Notes: generated from the sequence alone by a model not told the origin. DNA of 64,000 nt from Deltaproteobacteria bacterium (GCA_020633415.1 JACKDQ010000016.1:17562-81561); one strand, 5' to 3'; positions 50,604-60,271 are shown, counted from the stretch's first letter. Translations and numbers: made by a program.

Positions 50604-51032
50604 CCTTACCCTCCCTAGCCCCAGCTAGTGCCCTGCGCCGGGTATCGCGAAGAATCGCGCTGCACGCCATCGCTGTGGGCGTCGCTTGCGAGACGTTGGT
50701 TGCGAGAAAAGCAAAGGATGTGCCAGTGGGTAACTGTGGATCTTTCACCCGAATGACCGCGACCGCGGAACACCGCTCCCCATCGCTGGTCGCGACGAAT
50801 TGAGCAGCGGTCGATCTTCCGTGAACGCGCGCTGCTCCCGATCGCGTGCAACGCATCGACGCCTCGGTCGGCGGAAATACCCGCGGGCCAAATCGCACAG
50901 CCGATGGTTTGCGCCTGCCGTTCGACCCAGTCCCTGCGACGAAAAACCGTCGCAATTCTCGCGATAGCTTCGGGCGCTAGGCACAACAAGGCTGGCGCGA
51001 TAGTTGCTGTGCCTAAACAGAGAGGTAAAGCG
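50604..51032. other. intergenic stretch with coding-like minus-strand frame
   Basis: Between divergent genes. One minus-strand frame (50494-50955) shows a beta-like segment (FVATSDGERCSAVAVIRVKD) but runs through the next gene's ribosome-binding site. It is probably chance or remnant. GAGAGG lies before the right-hand gene. Confidence 0.35.
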
Positions 51033-52799
51033 ATGAGCCAGATCGGCAACAGCGGGCAGATCGCATTTCGCCAGCTTTGCTCGGCCGCACGCGCGGCGGG
51101 TATAGCGCTGCTGCTATGGACCGCCTGTGGACCGCTGCCGCAGTTGCCCTTCGCGTGGGATAACGGCGGTGGCAAAGCCGAACGGTTGTCGGCAACGCAA
51201 CCATTGAGCAGCGCCGAACTGCGCGAGCTACCGCGACCGGCTGGTGCGACCATCGAACGCGCTTATCGCGTTAGCGCCAACCGCGTGGTGATCGTCGGGC
51301 GAAGGCAGCCCGACGGCGGCCGCGATGCCTATCTGCTCGAAGGACAACACTGGACCCCGACGGTGGTCACACCGTTTGTCATCGAGGATCAAATCATCGC
51401 CGCCGGCGATCTGATCGTCACCTCGCGCTGCATCGACGATCCGCGCAGCATCAGTGGTCACAAGCAGATCATCTTGATCTACACCATCGGCCAGGGCACG
51501 CCACAGCCCTATCGAAGTAGCGAAGACGTTCTCGGCTCGCCATCGCCGCAGGCCGAAACCTGGCGCGATGCACACTGGAGTTACGTCACCCCGCAGTCGG
51601 TGGTGATCGAGGGCCACACGGCGAGTACGATCGATATCGTTGCCAACACAAAGACCGCCGGCCTCGACCTACTGATCGTCGAGCAAGGGGCCAGCCCGCT
51701 GGCCTTGCCGTTGACACCCGACAGTCGCTTCGACCGGCTGGCTGGGATCTCCGAAGAACAACTTGCCCCAGGCATTCGCTTAACCAACCCGATGCAGATC
51801 GACGTCCCATTCGAGCGACGCGCCGGAGATTGGGTCAGGCGCAACCTCGGCAGCGGCGCCTACCGTCTCGGACAAAGACTCTATGATCGCTTCTACGACG
51901 ATCGGGTCGATCCGTCGGCGGTCGCCCTGGTCCCCAACACGACCCTGCCCCAGGTCCCGATCGAGCCGGCGCGGTCCAGCGAGACCTACTTCGGCACCGT
52001 CGAGAAACTCGGCGTCTGGTACAAGCTCGACACCACCGGCCTCAATCTGATGCGACTGCCGAGCCCGGCGGCGCCTCGAGACACCAGCGAGTTCGCCACC
52101 GCCTACAGCTGGGAACCGCGAACGTGGCGATTGGGTTTGGCGATGGGCGTCGGACGACCCGAACCTTTCGGCGATGAGGACGATCTATTTGGCTCCGGTA
52201 TTCCACCGCACGAGCGACTGGCCGACGGCCGCGTCGTCGCGATCTTTAACGCCGGCTGGCACAGCGATTGGTCCGCCTTCTACGCCGACGCCGGCCACGC
52301 CCCGCACCGCAGCTTTGCGCAAGCCGACCGCGCCACGCTGCTCGTCAGCAAAGCAGGAACCGTCGTGCTCGGCGATCAACAGCTAGCAGGCTGGCGCTGG
52401 TCGTCATCGACGAGCAGCGTGGCACCCGACCTACAACGCCTCGCGATGCTGTGGCAGAACATGCCGCTACTGGTTGCCGCAGGTCGCCTCCATCGGTCGG
52501 CGCTACTTTCCAGCCCGTTCACCCAAGGTGCCCCCTGGCAGTCGGCTTTGGGGATCACCACCAGCGGCAGAATGATCTACGCGATGGCGCGGGCGAGTGT
52601 CGAGCAGATGGCCGAGCTGATGATCCGGCTCGGCTGCGTGTTCGCCACCCCGCTCGATGTCCATGGCGGCAATAACTTCTTCTACCTGCTTGGCCCGCCG
52701 AAGGACTCTCGACTGCCCGAGCAGTTTTCGGTGGCCAAGCCCGCCGGCCCGCTGCGACCGCGCCTCAGACCCCACTTCTATCTCTGGCGCGAGCGCTAG
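51033..52799 (+). CDS. lipoprotein with phosphodiester-glycosidase-like C-terminal domain
   Basis: A 588-aa lipoprotein starts at ATG 51033 (AGAGG at eight bases) with signal peptide ending WTAC. Near the C-terminus GRVVAIFNAGWHSDW, then ALGITTSGRMIYAMARAS and MAELMIRLGCVFATPLDVHG, read like the NAGPA/DUF2233 fold (its usual motifs are an early N-A-G-Y/F and a late L-D-G-G-G). Such enzymes remove phospho-linked sugars. The identification is tentative. The N-terminal ~350 residues are unassigned. Confidence 0.6.
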   Translation: MSQIGNSGQIAFRQLCSAARAAGIALLLWTACGPLPQLPFAWDNGGGKAERLSATQPLSSAELRELPRPAGATIERAYRVSANRVVIVGRRQPDGGRDAYLLEGQHWTPTVVTPFVIEDQIIAAGDLIVTSRCIDDPRSISGHKQIILIYTIGQGTPQPYRSSEDVLGSPSPQAETWRDAHWSYVTPQSVVIEGHTASTIDIVANTKTAGLDLLIVEQGASPLALPLTPDSRFDRLAGISEEQLAPGIRLTNPMQIDVPFERRAGDWVRRNLGSGAYRLGQRLYDRFYDDRVDPSAVALVPNTTLPQVPIEPARSSETYFGTVEKLGVWYKLDTTGLNLMRLPSPAAPRDTSEFATAYSWEPRTWRLGLAMGVGRPEPFGDEDDLFGSGIPPHERLADGRVVAIFNAGWHSDWSAFYADAGHAPHRSFAQADRATLLVSKAGTVVLGDQQLAGWRWSSSTSSVAPDLQRLAMLWQNMPLLVAAGRLHRSALLSSPFTQGAPWQSALGITTSGRMIYAMARASVEQMAELMIRLGCVFATPLDVHGGNNFFYLLGPPKDSRLPEQFSVAKPAGPLRPRLRPHFYLWRER

Positions 52800-52901
52800 T
52801 CGGCACCCCCTACCGCTGCCCACGCCCGGCAAACGACGATATACTGAGGGCATTCGCAAGCGTTTTAGCGTTAGCGGCCCACTGCAATGAGGGAGGGTCT
52901 T

Positions 52902-54074
52902 GTGCGCAAGTTCCTTTGTTACCTAGTCCCATTGGCGTTTCTCTTTGGCTGCGCCGACGACGGTGGCGGCTCGCTGGTCACGACCAAGGTGCGACTGGCG
53001 CTCGATCGCGCGACAACGCTAGGATCCAATGCGCGCGTCGATCGCGCCACGGTCCCGTGCGAGGCCACGAGCACCAGTTGCACGCCGGAAAATCTTGCCG
53101 GGCGGATCTTTTCAGGCGGTGCGATGTGGGGCCAACTCGGGCCCGGCGCCTTCAATGTGACGATGCTCGGTGCGACGGACGAGGTGATCAACAACCCGTC
53201 GCAAGGCATCGGGGGCACGATGAACTTTTCGCTGATCGAAGCAACGCTACTCGACGGAAAGTACGCTGCGCCACCGGTGGGAAACGAGCAAAAACCCGTG
53301 ACGCGCATGGAATTCATGTATGACTACATCGACGCGACGTTTACCTTGGCCGGAACGTCAACGCTCGATGGCAAATATACGATACGCACCATAATGGTAA
53401 AGGAGGCCACGGCATCCGACGTCGAAGGGACGATGAAGCTTGGCGACAAGCTGTTGCGCAAAGCGGATGAGAGCGCGTTCAAGTGGTGCAACGCCGCGGG
53501 CTGTGACGGACAGCGCGCCAAGGTTGAGAGCGGACTGATCGCCGACGCCAAAGTGCGCGACTACCAGTATCCTGGACAGGGCAATGCGAACTACGTTCCC
53601 TTCGTCGTTCCGGTCAAGCCGGAGTTCAAGGTTAGCGGCGACGCGCTCAACACCGCGGGCAGCCTCTGGTCGGTCAAATACAACATGGATGGCGCGCTAC
53701 ATTTTTCCAAGACACCCGACCAGTTTGCCAATTTGTCCGACATCGTCGATGCCTTCGAGCTGCGCTACGAACCCGACCAAGCGCACGCCGGGCAGTGGCA
53801 ATCGGAGATCTCCGTCGATCTGCAGTTTGTCAAAGGCGAAGCCACTCCGCCGGCGATCTCCGGTAACGCCATCGCTAACTGCGCCGATGCCTGCGCGTAT
53901 ATCGCCGCCTGCTACGGATTCGCCGATCAGGCGTTCGGCAAGAGCGAAGCGGAATGCAAGAGCGGCTGCGAGGGCAGTGACCCGACGGACCGCGACACTG
54001 CGCTGGACTGCGTGAAAAGAGCCCGCTGCACACCGGCGTCGCTGAGCGAGTGCGCCAGTGGCCAGGGAAGCTAA
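52902..54074 (+). CDS. lipoprotein with Cys-rich C-terminal module
   Basis: A 390-aa lipoprotein starts at GTG 52902, seven bases after GGGAGG; the ATG at 52887 lies inside that site. Lipobox LFGC. A beta-rich body is followed by a ~60-residue tail with eight cysteines (CADACAYIAACYGFADQAF, ECKSGCEGSDPTD), a module repeated in many myxobacterial lipoproteins. TATACT at 52840 is a possible -10 box. Its stop overlaps that of the next gene by four bases. Function unknown. Confidence 0.7.
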   Translation: MRKFLCYLVPLAFLFGCADDGGGSLVTTKVRLALDRATTLGSNARVDRATVPCEATSTSCTPENLAGRIFSGGAMWGQLGPGAFNVTMLGATDEVINNPSQGIGGTMNFSLIEATLLDGKYAAPPVGNEQKPVTRMEFMYDYIDATFTLAGTSTLDGKYTIRTIMVKEATASDVEGTMKLGDKLLRKADESAFKWCNAAGCDGQRAKVESGLIADAKVRDYQYPGQGNANYVPFVVPVKPEFKVSGDALNTAGSLWSVKYNMDGALHFSKTPDQFANLSDIVDAFELRYEPDQAHAGQWQSEISVDLQFVKGEATPPAISGNAIANCADACAYIAACYGFADQAFGKSEAECKSGCEGSDPTDRDTALDCVKRARCTPASLSECASGQGS

Positions 54075-55141
54075 TCCCTCGACTGCACCAACGGCGACCG
54101 CGCAGCATCGAGCAACGCCTCTGCGGCAACGAACTGCTGCTTGAGCTCGTCGCGCATCAGCTTCAGCAGGTTGACTGACCGATCGCGGCGCGGCAGAAAC
54201 GTTTGCAGCTGGTCGATGGTCAGCGCGGCGAGCTGCGCCTTGAGCGCTTTGCCTAAGGGCGAGCCAAGAGCAGCTTGGTAAACGGTTGTCTCGAACTCGA
54301 GGTCGGTTCGCAGATCGCTCAGTTGCTCAGCGAATTCGCGTGTGACGCTGACGAGCGCAGCGAGCGATTCGGTCTTCGCATCGATGCGGGTAAAGGTATC
54401 GGAGTCGATCCACTGGGCGTTGCCCTGCGTGGTGATCATCAACTGCGGGTCTACGCCAGGCGTGATGCCGCGAGACAAAGCACCCACGATCTTGTCGGCC
54501 ACGGCCTGAAAGAGTGCCGCTCGGTATTTCGCTGGCACGAAGCGATTCAAAGCACGCTGAGGATCATCGGCATCGGCAAAGCGACGCAAGCTACTGGCCC
54601 GCTCGCTACTGCTGTGCGAGGGCACCACGTGTTCCATCAGCGCATAGAAGTGAGGCATTCCGTCGTGATCTTTTTCGATCAAGCCCAGTTCCAGAATCCC
54701 CGGTCCACCCGCTTGCTCCATCAGCAGATGCGACTGCAGTTCTTCGACGCCATAGATCGTCGTCATCCGACCGCGGCAGAGCTGGTCGCGAATCACATCG
54801 CACATCCGCGGATCGAAGGGCTGATCGCCAAGCTCAACCGTGGATTCGAAGATCTTCATCACGGCGCGGCGGCCGTCGCGGGTCAGGTGCAAGATGCCCG
54901 CGTTGCTCTGGCCATCGTATTCGCGGCGAAATCGCTGACTGCCGTCGATTCGATGATCCGTCAGCAAACGAAACCGCAAACGCGGCGCGAGTTGTTCGAA
55001 AACACTGAGCGCGCGGCGACCGCGCTCGCCCTGCGATTTGGCGCTGCTCGCTGGGCGTGGTGACGCAGCCCAGCCGACCTGGATCATTCCCAAAAACAGA
55101 CCGAACGCCACGACCGCGTGGCTGAGGCCCTTCGCCTGCAC
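54071..55141 (-). CDS. exported protein-kinase-like protein
   Basis: A 356-aa protein starts at GTG 55141 behind AAGGGG, with signal peptide SHAVVAFGLFLGMIQVGWAA. RRAVMKIFESTVEL (VMK, Lys), EELQSHLLMEQAGG (Glu), YALMEHVVP (hinge-like), then RGITPGVDPQLMITTQGNAQ and WIDSDTF line up with the kinase-fold order of Lys, Glu, hinge, catalytic loop and D-x-D. The catalytic HxD is replaced by ITPG. A pseudokinase or phosphotransferase-like role outside the cytoplasm is the best guess. Confidence 0.55.
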   Translation of the reverse strand: MQAKGLSHAVVAFGLFLGMIQVGWAASPRPASSAKSQGERGRRALSVFEQLAPRLRFRLLTDHRIDGSQRFRREYDGQSNAGILHLTRDGRRAVMKIFESTVELGDQPFDPRMCDVIRDQLCRGRMTTIYGVEELQSHLLMEQAGGPGILELGLIEKDHDGMPHFYALMEHVVPSHSSSERASSLRRFADADDPQRALNRFVPAKYRAALFQAVADKIVGALSRGITPGVDPQLMITTQGNAQWIDSDTFTRIDAKTESLAALVSVTREFAEQLSDLRTDLEFETTVYQAALGSPLGKALKAQLAALTIDQLQTFLPRRDRSVNLLKLMRDELKQQFVAAEALLDAARSPLVQSRD

Positions 55142-55280
55142 GCCACCCCTTGAACGCAAGAGCCGTGCCGTAAAATCAGGCCCCCAAAGGCCCACGACAG
55201 GCGCCAGCTGGCCCGTGAATGGTCCACCGGCTGTCATCGGCGGCTCCTCTGTTCGCTTACCGGCCACCCCGCTTGCCAAA

Positions 55281-55347
55281 GGGGCTCAAAGGGGACAGTT
55301 CTAATGGTTGGTTAAACCAACCATTAGAACTGTCCCCTTTGAGCCCC
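55281..55347. repeat. palindromic GGGGACAG element, copy 4
   Basis: A perfect palindrome with 33-bp arms around one base. The core is identical to copies 2 and 3 and the outer GGGGCTC/GAGCCCC bases are also paired. It lies between two divergent genes and contains the false upstream start of the TMEM43-like gene. Confidence 0.92.
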
Positions 55348-55442
55348 GAGACACATTTCTTGACCGGTCGGGAAGCCGAGGGCGGTTTATCCGTACCTAT
55401 GGGTCGCGGCGTTCGTTCGGCGCTCAAAGGGGAGTTATTGAA

Positions 55443-57941
55443 ATGTCAGAAGATTCTTATCGCGAAGTGAGCGAGGAGAGCTGGCTTAGTCGCCTCGTCG
55501 CCTCGATCAAGCGTGTCGCTGGTGGCGTACTGCTGCTCTTGGCCGCAATTCCCCTGCTCTATTGGAACGAAGGTCGCGCGGTCCAGGCCGCAGCGGGTCT
55601 CGCCGAGGGCGCGGCCGCGGTAATCAACGCTGATGCCAACACGCCGCTCCCCGCCAACGAGGGCAAGCTGATCCACCTCAGCGGTGAGGCGAAAGCGCAA
55701 GCCCCACTAACCGACCCAACGCTCGGTGTACGCGCTCCTAACGCTCTGCGCCTGATGCGCACGGTGGAGATGTATCAATGGCGCGAAGAGAAGAAGACGA
55801 AAACAAAAAAGAAGATTGGTGGCAAGACGGTCACCGTTAAGGAATATCGCTACGAGCAGGTTTGGTCGGAGAAGGCGATCGACGATAGCAACTTCAAGCA
55901 GCGCCGGGGGCATTTCAATCCCGGTGAGCTGCCGCAAAAGAGCCTGACGCTCAACGCCAGCGATGCCACCTTGGGCAAATTCACGCTGCCAACTGCAGTG
56001 CTCGAGCGCTTGGTCAGCACCGCACCGCTTGCCGCAACCAACGAGATGCGGCGCAGTGTCGCAGCCGCCTTTGGTCGACCCGCCAGCATCGACGACGGAA
56101 AGATCTTTCTCGGCTTCAATCCAAACCGACCGCGCGTTGGTGACGTCCGCGTGAGTTACGCCGTCGTCGCCGCCCAACCGATCTCGCTCGTCGCCCAGCA
56201 ACGCGGCAAGACACTCGCCGCCTATACCACGAAGAGCGACCAGTCGATCCTCTTGGTCCAGCAAGGTCGGATCGATGCCAAAGCGATGTTTAGCGCAGCC
56301 GTCTCCAGCGCCAACAGTTTGACCTGGATTTTACGCGGCGTCGGCTTCGCGATGTTGTTTTTTGGGCTGCTGCTGTTCTTCGGTCCGATCGCCGTAGTGG
56401 CCGATGTGGTGCCGCTGTTCGGCGACCTGCTACGTTTCGGCATCACGCTGTTTTCCGGCACCGTCGCAGCAGCGTTGGCCTTGGTAACGGTTTCGATCAG
56501 CTGGCTGATCCACCGCCCGTTGATCGGTTCGGCAATGCTGCTCGCGGGGATCGCCCTGTTTGCGGGGCTGCTGTTGCTCGGTAAGAAGCGCAAGGCACGA
56601 CAGCGACAAGACGACGCACCCGCACCTCAGCATTGGGCGCCGCCCGAGGACGCTGCAGTCTCCGCGCAACCGTGGGGTCCGTCTGGCTTTGCCGCGCCGG
56701 CAAGAGCGCCTGGACTCGCCTCGACGGCGACGCCGATGCTCGCCGACGCTGCGCCACCGCTATTCGCCCCTCCATCCGCACCGTCAACAGCACCCTTCGC
56801 CGTATCCACGCGGCCTGAACAACCGGTCGATTCCAACGATCAGAGCTTTGGCGAGGCGGTGATGCCGACGCGTTGGGCACGTGCCTATCTGATCTGGCTG
56901 GGGATCGTCGCGCTGTTTGGCGCCAGCGCCTACACCGCCGCGCTGTTCTACCGGGGCGGGTTTGATTCAAATGCGACAAGCGCCAGTCCAAGCTACGCCG
57001 CAGCGGCGACGATCAAACGCCGCACGCTGAGCAGCGCACCGCGCACAGCCGCGAACCGCGTAACACGAATCGCAACGCGTACCACCAGCGCCACGACTAA
57101 CAACCCAGCTTCCCCGATGACAGCGATGGCCGCTACCGTGACGGGCGCGACGCCCAGCACAGCGGCCAAAGCAACGCCCGCCAAAACGAGCGACGATGAT
57201 CACGACTCCGCCGAAAAGCTAGACAAGGGCAACAAGGCCTCGACAGCGACGGCAACTGCCGACGACAAAGCCTCAGCTGCGAAGCCGAGCGCCGACGAGA
57301 TCACCAGCGCCGACGCGACCGAAGTCGCGCCCAGTACCCCCGCTGCTGACAGCGTGGAACCTGCCGCCAAGATCTCGCCCAAGCCTTCGATCAAGCTGGC
57401 CCGACGGGCGATCGAACAGACCGACTACGCCGAGGCGCGCGCACACTTTGCCGCGCTGCTGCGCAATAAGCCCGATGAGATCACTTTTGCTGTCGGACTA
57501 GCGCTGGCGAAACTGGAACTCGGTGATGCCAGCGACTACCAACGTCTGGCCCAAGCGCAGCCCAACCAACCGATGGTGCAGGCCCTGGTGATGCGTCACG
57601 CGATGCTGCGTGGCGACTGGCAAACAGCCCACAGCGAGGCACAGCGCCTGCGCTCCACGGCACGCCGCGACCCGCTCGTGCGACTGTGGCGAGCCGAGAT
57701 CGATCTGCAACGTCGGCAATACGCGCGGGCCAAGCGCGCCTACCTCGCCTTGATCAAAGACCCCCGTTACACCGCCCGTGCGCGGATCGCGCTGAGCAAG
57801 CTCGAGCTCGCGACAAACTATCGAACCAAGGCGCTCAGTCAGGCCCGCAAGGCGCTCGCCGCCAGCCGATCGGCAACGATGCGCGCACGCAGCAAAGAAC
57901 AGATTCAGCTCTGTATCGCTGCGCGCCAGCAATCGCGCTAA
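55443..57941 (+). CDS. TMEM43-family membrane protein with C-terminal TPR-like repeats
   Basis: The start is ATG 55443 (832 aa) behind AAGGGGAG; a frame extending to 55308 begins inside the palindromic element. SWLSRLVASIKRVAGGVLLL, then PLLYWNEGRAVQAA and NEGKLIHLSG are hallmarks of TMEM43 (LUMA) and its bacterial relatives. One membrane segment at 24-40, three at about 291-386 and one near 478-502 enclose a large extracytoplasmic domain. A Thr/Ala linker and about 200 C-terminal residues of TPR-like helices (ARAHFAALLRNKPDEI, YARAKRAYLALIKDPRY) complete it. Fusion to TPR-like repeats suggests a scaffold role. Confidence 0.82.
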   Translation: MSEDSYREVSEESWLSRLVASIKRVAGGVLLLLAAIPLLYWNEGRAVQAAAGLAEGAAAVINADANTPLPANEGKLIHLSGEAKAQAPLTDPTLGVRAPNALRLMRTVEMYQWREEKKTKTKKKIGGKTVTVKEYRYEQVWSEKAIDDSNFKQRRGHFNPGELPQKSLTLNASDATLGKFTLPTAVLERLVSTAPLAATNEMRRSVAAAFGRPASIDDGKIFLGFNPNRPRVGDVRVSYAVVAAQPISLVAQQRGKTLAAYTTKSDQSILLVQQGRIDAKAMFSAAVSSANSLTWILRGVGFAMLFFGLLLFFGPIAVVADVVPLFGDLLRFGITLFSGTVAAALALVTVSISWLIHRPLIGSAMLLAGIALFAGLLLLGKKRKARQRQDDAPAPQHWAPPEDAAVSAQPWGPSGFAAPARAPGLASTATPMLADAAPPLFAPPSAPSTAPFAVSTRPEQPVDSNDQSFGEAVMPTRWARAYLIWLGIVALFGASAYTAALFYRGGFDSNATSASPSYAAAATIKRRTLSSAPRTAANRVTRIATRTTSATTNNPASPMTAMAATVTGATPSTAAKATPAKTSDDDHDSAEKLDKGNKASTATATADDKASAAKPSADEITSADATEVAPSTPAADSVEPAAKISPKPSIKLARRAIEQTDYAEARAHFAALLRNKPDEITFAVGLALAKLELGDASDYQRLAQAQPNQPMVQALVMRHAMLRGDWQTAHSEAQRLRSTARRDPLVRLWRAEIDLQRRQYARAKRAYLALIKDPRYTARARIALSKLELATNYRTKALSQARKALAASRSATMRARSKEQIQLCIAARQQSR

Positions 57942-57987
57942 GCTGCTTTGGCCGCTGCGACCAGGAGCGGCCAAAGGAGCGCAACCG

Positions 57988-58233
57988 ATGCCACTTTACA
58001 AGCTCAGCGCAGCACAGACGATATTGCAGTTCGTCGTCGGCATCGGCACGATCGGCGGCGTGGCCGGCGTGATCGCCGGAATCCACCGCCTACGGAGCAG
58101 TTCGCTGACCTCGCGCAAGGCAGCGGGTCGACGGATCGCGCTGATCTCCGCGGTGCTGGCCCTCGCCTCTGGATTGCTGTGGTTGCTGCTTGCCGCGAAC
58201 GGCTTCTTCGAGCCTGAGCGCGTGCCTTGGTAG
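57988..58233 (+). CDS. small two-helix membrane protein
   Basis: An 81-aa protein behind AAAGGAG, with two hydrophobic segments (about 14-34 and 50-70) separated by a basic loop. It starts 46 bases after the TMEM43-like gene on the same strand and may be its partner. No family recognised. Confidence 0.68.
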   Translation: MPLYKLSAAQTILQFVVGIGTIGGVAGVIAGIHRLRSSSLTSRKAAGRRIALISAVLALASGLLWLLLAANGFFEPERVPW

Positions 58234-58268
58234 CGCCTAGCGACGCAGGTCAACGCTGACGCAAGGCG

Positions 58269-58520
58269 CTAATCGATGCAGTGCACCGGCTTGCCCAGCG
58301 ACGAAGCGTGATAGTCGTCTTCAGCCTGAGCGGCCAGCCCAGCGCGATCGACGATCGTGCCTTGCCGGCGTTGCACTAGATCGTGGATCGCCAGCAGCGC
58401 GCCCTGGATAACCGCAACCGCTGATCCAGCGACCAGCGCAGCAAACAGCGGCAGGAAGCCATCAAGACAAAGCAATCCGATAAATGCACCCACAGCAACG
58501 CCTAACTGTACCGCGATCAT
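58269..58520 (-). CDS. small membrane protein
   Basis: An 83-aa protein starts at ATG 58520 directly behind GGGAGGTGGGGG. Hydrophobic segments at 3-20 and 24-45, then a polar tail ending KPVHCID. No family recognised. Confidence 0.6.
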   Translation of the reverse strand: MIAVQLGVAVGAFIGLLCLDGFLPLFAALVAGSAVAVIQGALLAIHDLVQRRQGTIVDRAGLAAQAEDDYHASSLGKPVHCID

Positions 58521-58638
58521 CCCCCACCTCCCGAGCGCCGCTCTCACGATCACCGTGGCCACAGTGTAGCGCACCGCCCGGATCGCAACAGGCTAGCCGT
58601 TGCGATAATGTTTCCATCGGTGATACGCCAGTCCGCCG

Positions 58639-59058
58639 CTAGGAACGCTCATCAAGCGGTAACCCGAAGAGACTGTCAACGATCGCCGAGATCGAGGGGC
58701 CGAGTTCATGATCACGCAGCGCAATAGAGAGCTTGCGCAGCGTCGCCAAGTGCTTGCGGGTAACCGTCCCCGGTGCAGGTACGTGGCGATCGCTCGTCAC
58801 CAGCGTCGCATCGAGAAAACATTTCCCATCGGGGGAAACTGGGCAGTACTCCGCACCGAGCGCGTCGTCGGCGCAAAACAGCAAACCGAGATCAACATCG
58901 AGTGCGTTGGCGATGCGCCTTAGGGTCTGCACCCGCGGACTGATCTTTCCGTGCTCGATCCGCGAGATGTATGAACGTGTTAAGCCGCAGCGCTTCGAGA
59001 CGTCTGCTTGTGTCAGCCCAGCGCCCGTGCGCACACGACGAATGACTTGCCCCACCAT
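58639..59058 (-). CDS. XRE-family transcriptional regulator
   Basis: A 139-aa protein with an N-terminal helix-turn-helix (GAGLTQADVSKRCGLTRSYI, ISRIEHGKISP) at about residues 4-60, and a C-terminal ~75 residues containing two Cys (FCADDALGAEYCPVSP). DNA binding is certain from the fold; the target is not visible. Stands alone. Confidence 0.88.
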   Translation of the reverse strand: MVGQVIRRVRTGAGLTQADVSKRCGLTRSYISRIEHGKISPRVQTLRRIANALDVDLGLLFCADDALGAEYCPVSPDGKCFLDATLVTSDRHVPAPGTVTRKHLATLRKLSIALRDHELGPSISAIVDSLFGLPLDERS

Positions 59059-59248
59059 CTATTCCCCCATCCTTGAACCCAACCCGGCAAAGCCGAGCAT
59101 ACACCGATGCGCGCACCGCGCTCCAGATCAATGGACGCGGTGACAATTGGCGCACGAGCGTCAGCCGCGACGACCGCCACGAAATCTGACAGCTAGCAGG
59201 TTAGTGCGGATTTGGTGAGCAGGAATCGAACAGCGGTCTAGATCGACG

Positions 59249-60271
59249 CTAGTAGATCGTCTCGCACAGTCCGCTTTTGCAGGCCACGCCCTTGGGCTGC
59301 GCGCAACGGACAACCGGGCAGCCCCAGTCGAGCTTGTTGCAGCCCAGCGCGATAAAGTCTTTGCGAATTCTGTCGAGACCGGTGGTATCGGTGACGTAGG
59401 TCGGGCAGAGCGAGCACTCCAAGCTGGAGTTGGTCGACTTCGCGCAATGCCCACTTACCGGTGATCCGTTGGTCTGCGCCTTACATGTACGGGCCGCATC
59501 CATCGCCTTCGGCCAGCTATCGATCAGCGGCTGGCACTGCTTGATCCCCATCAAACACTGTTTGAGCGCCGCGGTGCCTTCCCAGGCACAGCTGTTGTTG
59601 ACGCCATAGCGGCCGCAGTTGGCTGTGCGGTAGCAAGCAAACTCCGGCTTCCAAATGCACGGCGAGCCAACTTGCCGATCGGCGCAGATCTCGCCGCTAC
59701 AACCGGTGACTAGACAACCGCCGGTCGCCTGACAGCGCCCTTGGGATTTGACCGTCACGCCAGCTTGCGCCGCCAAACATGCGTTGTCGTAGGTCTTATC
59801 GTCGCAACCGCAAACCGGATTGACCACCCGCGGGCAACCGAGCGGGCGAACGGTGCAAACGCCCGACGATGCGGTGCAGCCTTTGAGCATGCAATAAAGG
59901 CCCTTGCCGCAATCCACGCCGCGCGGTGAACAGAGGCGACCGACCGCGCTGTCGGCTGTCATCGTCGCATCGACCGGCAGCGTCGCATCAACTTTGCTCG
60001 TCGCATCGACCGGCAGCGTCGCATCAACCTTGCTCATCGCATCGGCGGGCAACGCTGCGTCGGTCGACGCCGCATCGATCGCAGGTTTGCTGTCCGCTGT
60101 GGCCGAATCAGCCACGCTGACCGCGCTATCGATCGTCACCAGACCATCGGCCAGCGCGCTGTCGAAAACAGCAGCCGCGTCACGACCGGCATCCAGCGGT
60201 TTGAGACTTTGCTCGCCACAAGCGATCAACAGCAGCATCGCCGCCAACAAGATCTTCAAACTCCGTCGCAT
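59249..60271 (-). CDS. lipoprotein with Kazal-type domain
   Basis: A 340-aa protein starts at ATG 60271 behind GAGGGGAG. Lipobox LIAC. An Asp/Ala linker contains a 12-residue repeat (SKVDATLPVDAT) coded by a 36-bp DNA repeat. A Kazal-like segment is NPVCGCDDKTYDNACLAAQA with flanking Cys. Further Cys-rich parts extend to the end. Kazal domains often inhibit serine proteases; activity here is unproven. Confidence 0.74.
   Translation of the reverse strand: MRRSLKILLAAMLLLIACGEQSLKPLDAGRDAAAVFDSALADGLVTIDSAVSVADSATADSKPAIDAASTDAALPADAMSKVDATLPVDATSKVDATLPVDATMTADSAVGRLCSPRGVDCGKGLYCMLKGCTASSGVCTVRPLGCPRVVNPVCGCDDKTYDNACLAAQAGVTVKSQGRCQATGGCLVTGCSGEICADRQVGSPCIWKPEFACYRTANCGRYGVNNSCAWEGTAALKQCLMGIKQCQPLIDSWPKAMDAARTCKAQTNGSPVSGHCAKSTNSSLECSLCPTYVTDTTGLDRIRKDFIALGCNKLDWGCPVVRCAQPKGVACKSGLCETIY
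59964..60035 (-). repeat. 36-bp direct repeat in lipoprotein linker
   Basis: Two copies of a 36-bp unit starting GTCGCATCGACCGGCAGC (plus strand) at 59964 and 60000, differing at few bases, with a partial third. Frame-preserving. Confidence 0.8.

Noticed and set aside
50494..50955. Minus-strand frame with a beta-like segment
   Set aside because: Runs through the ribosome-binding site and start of the next gene; kept only as a note in the intergenic entry.
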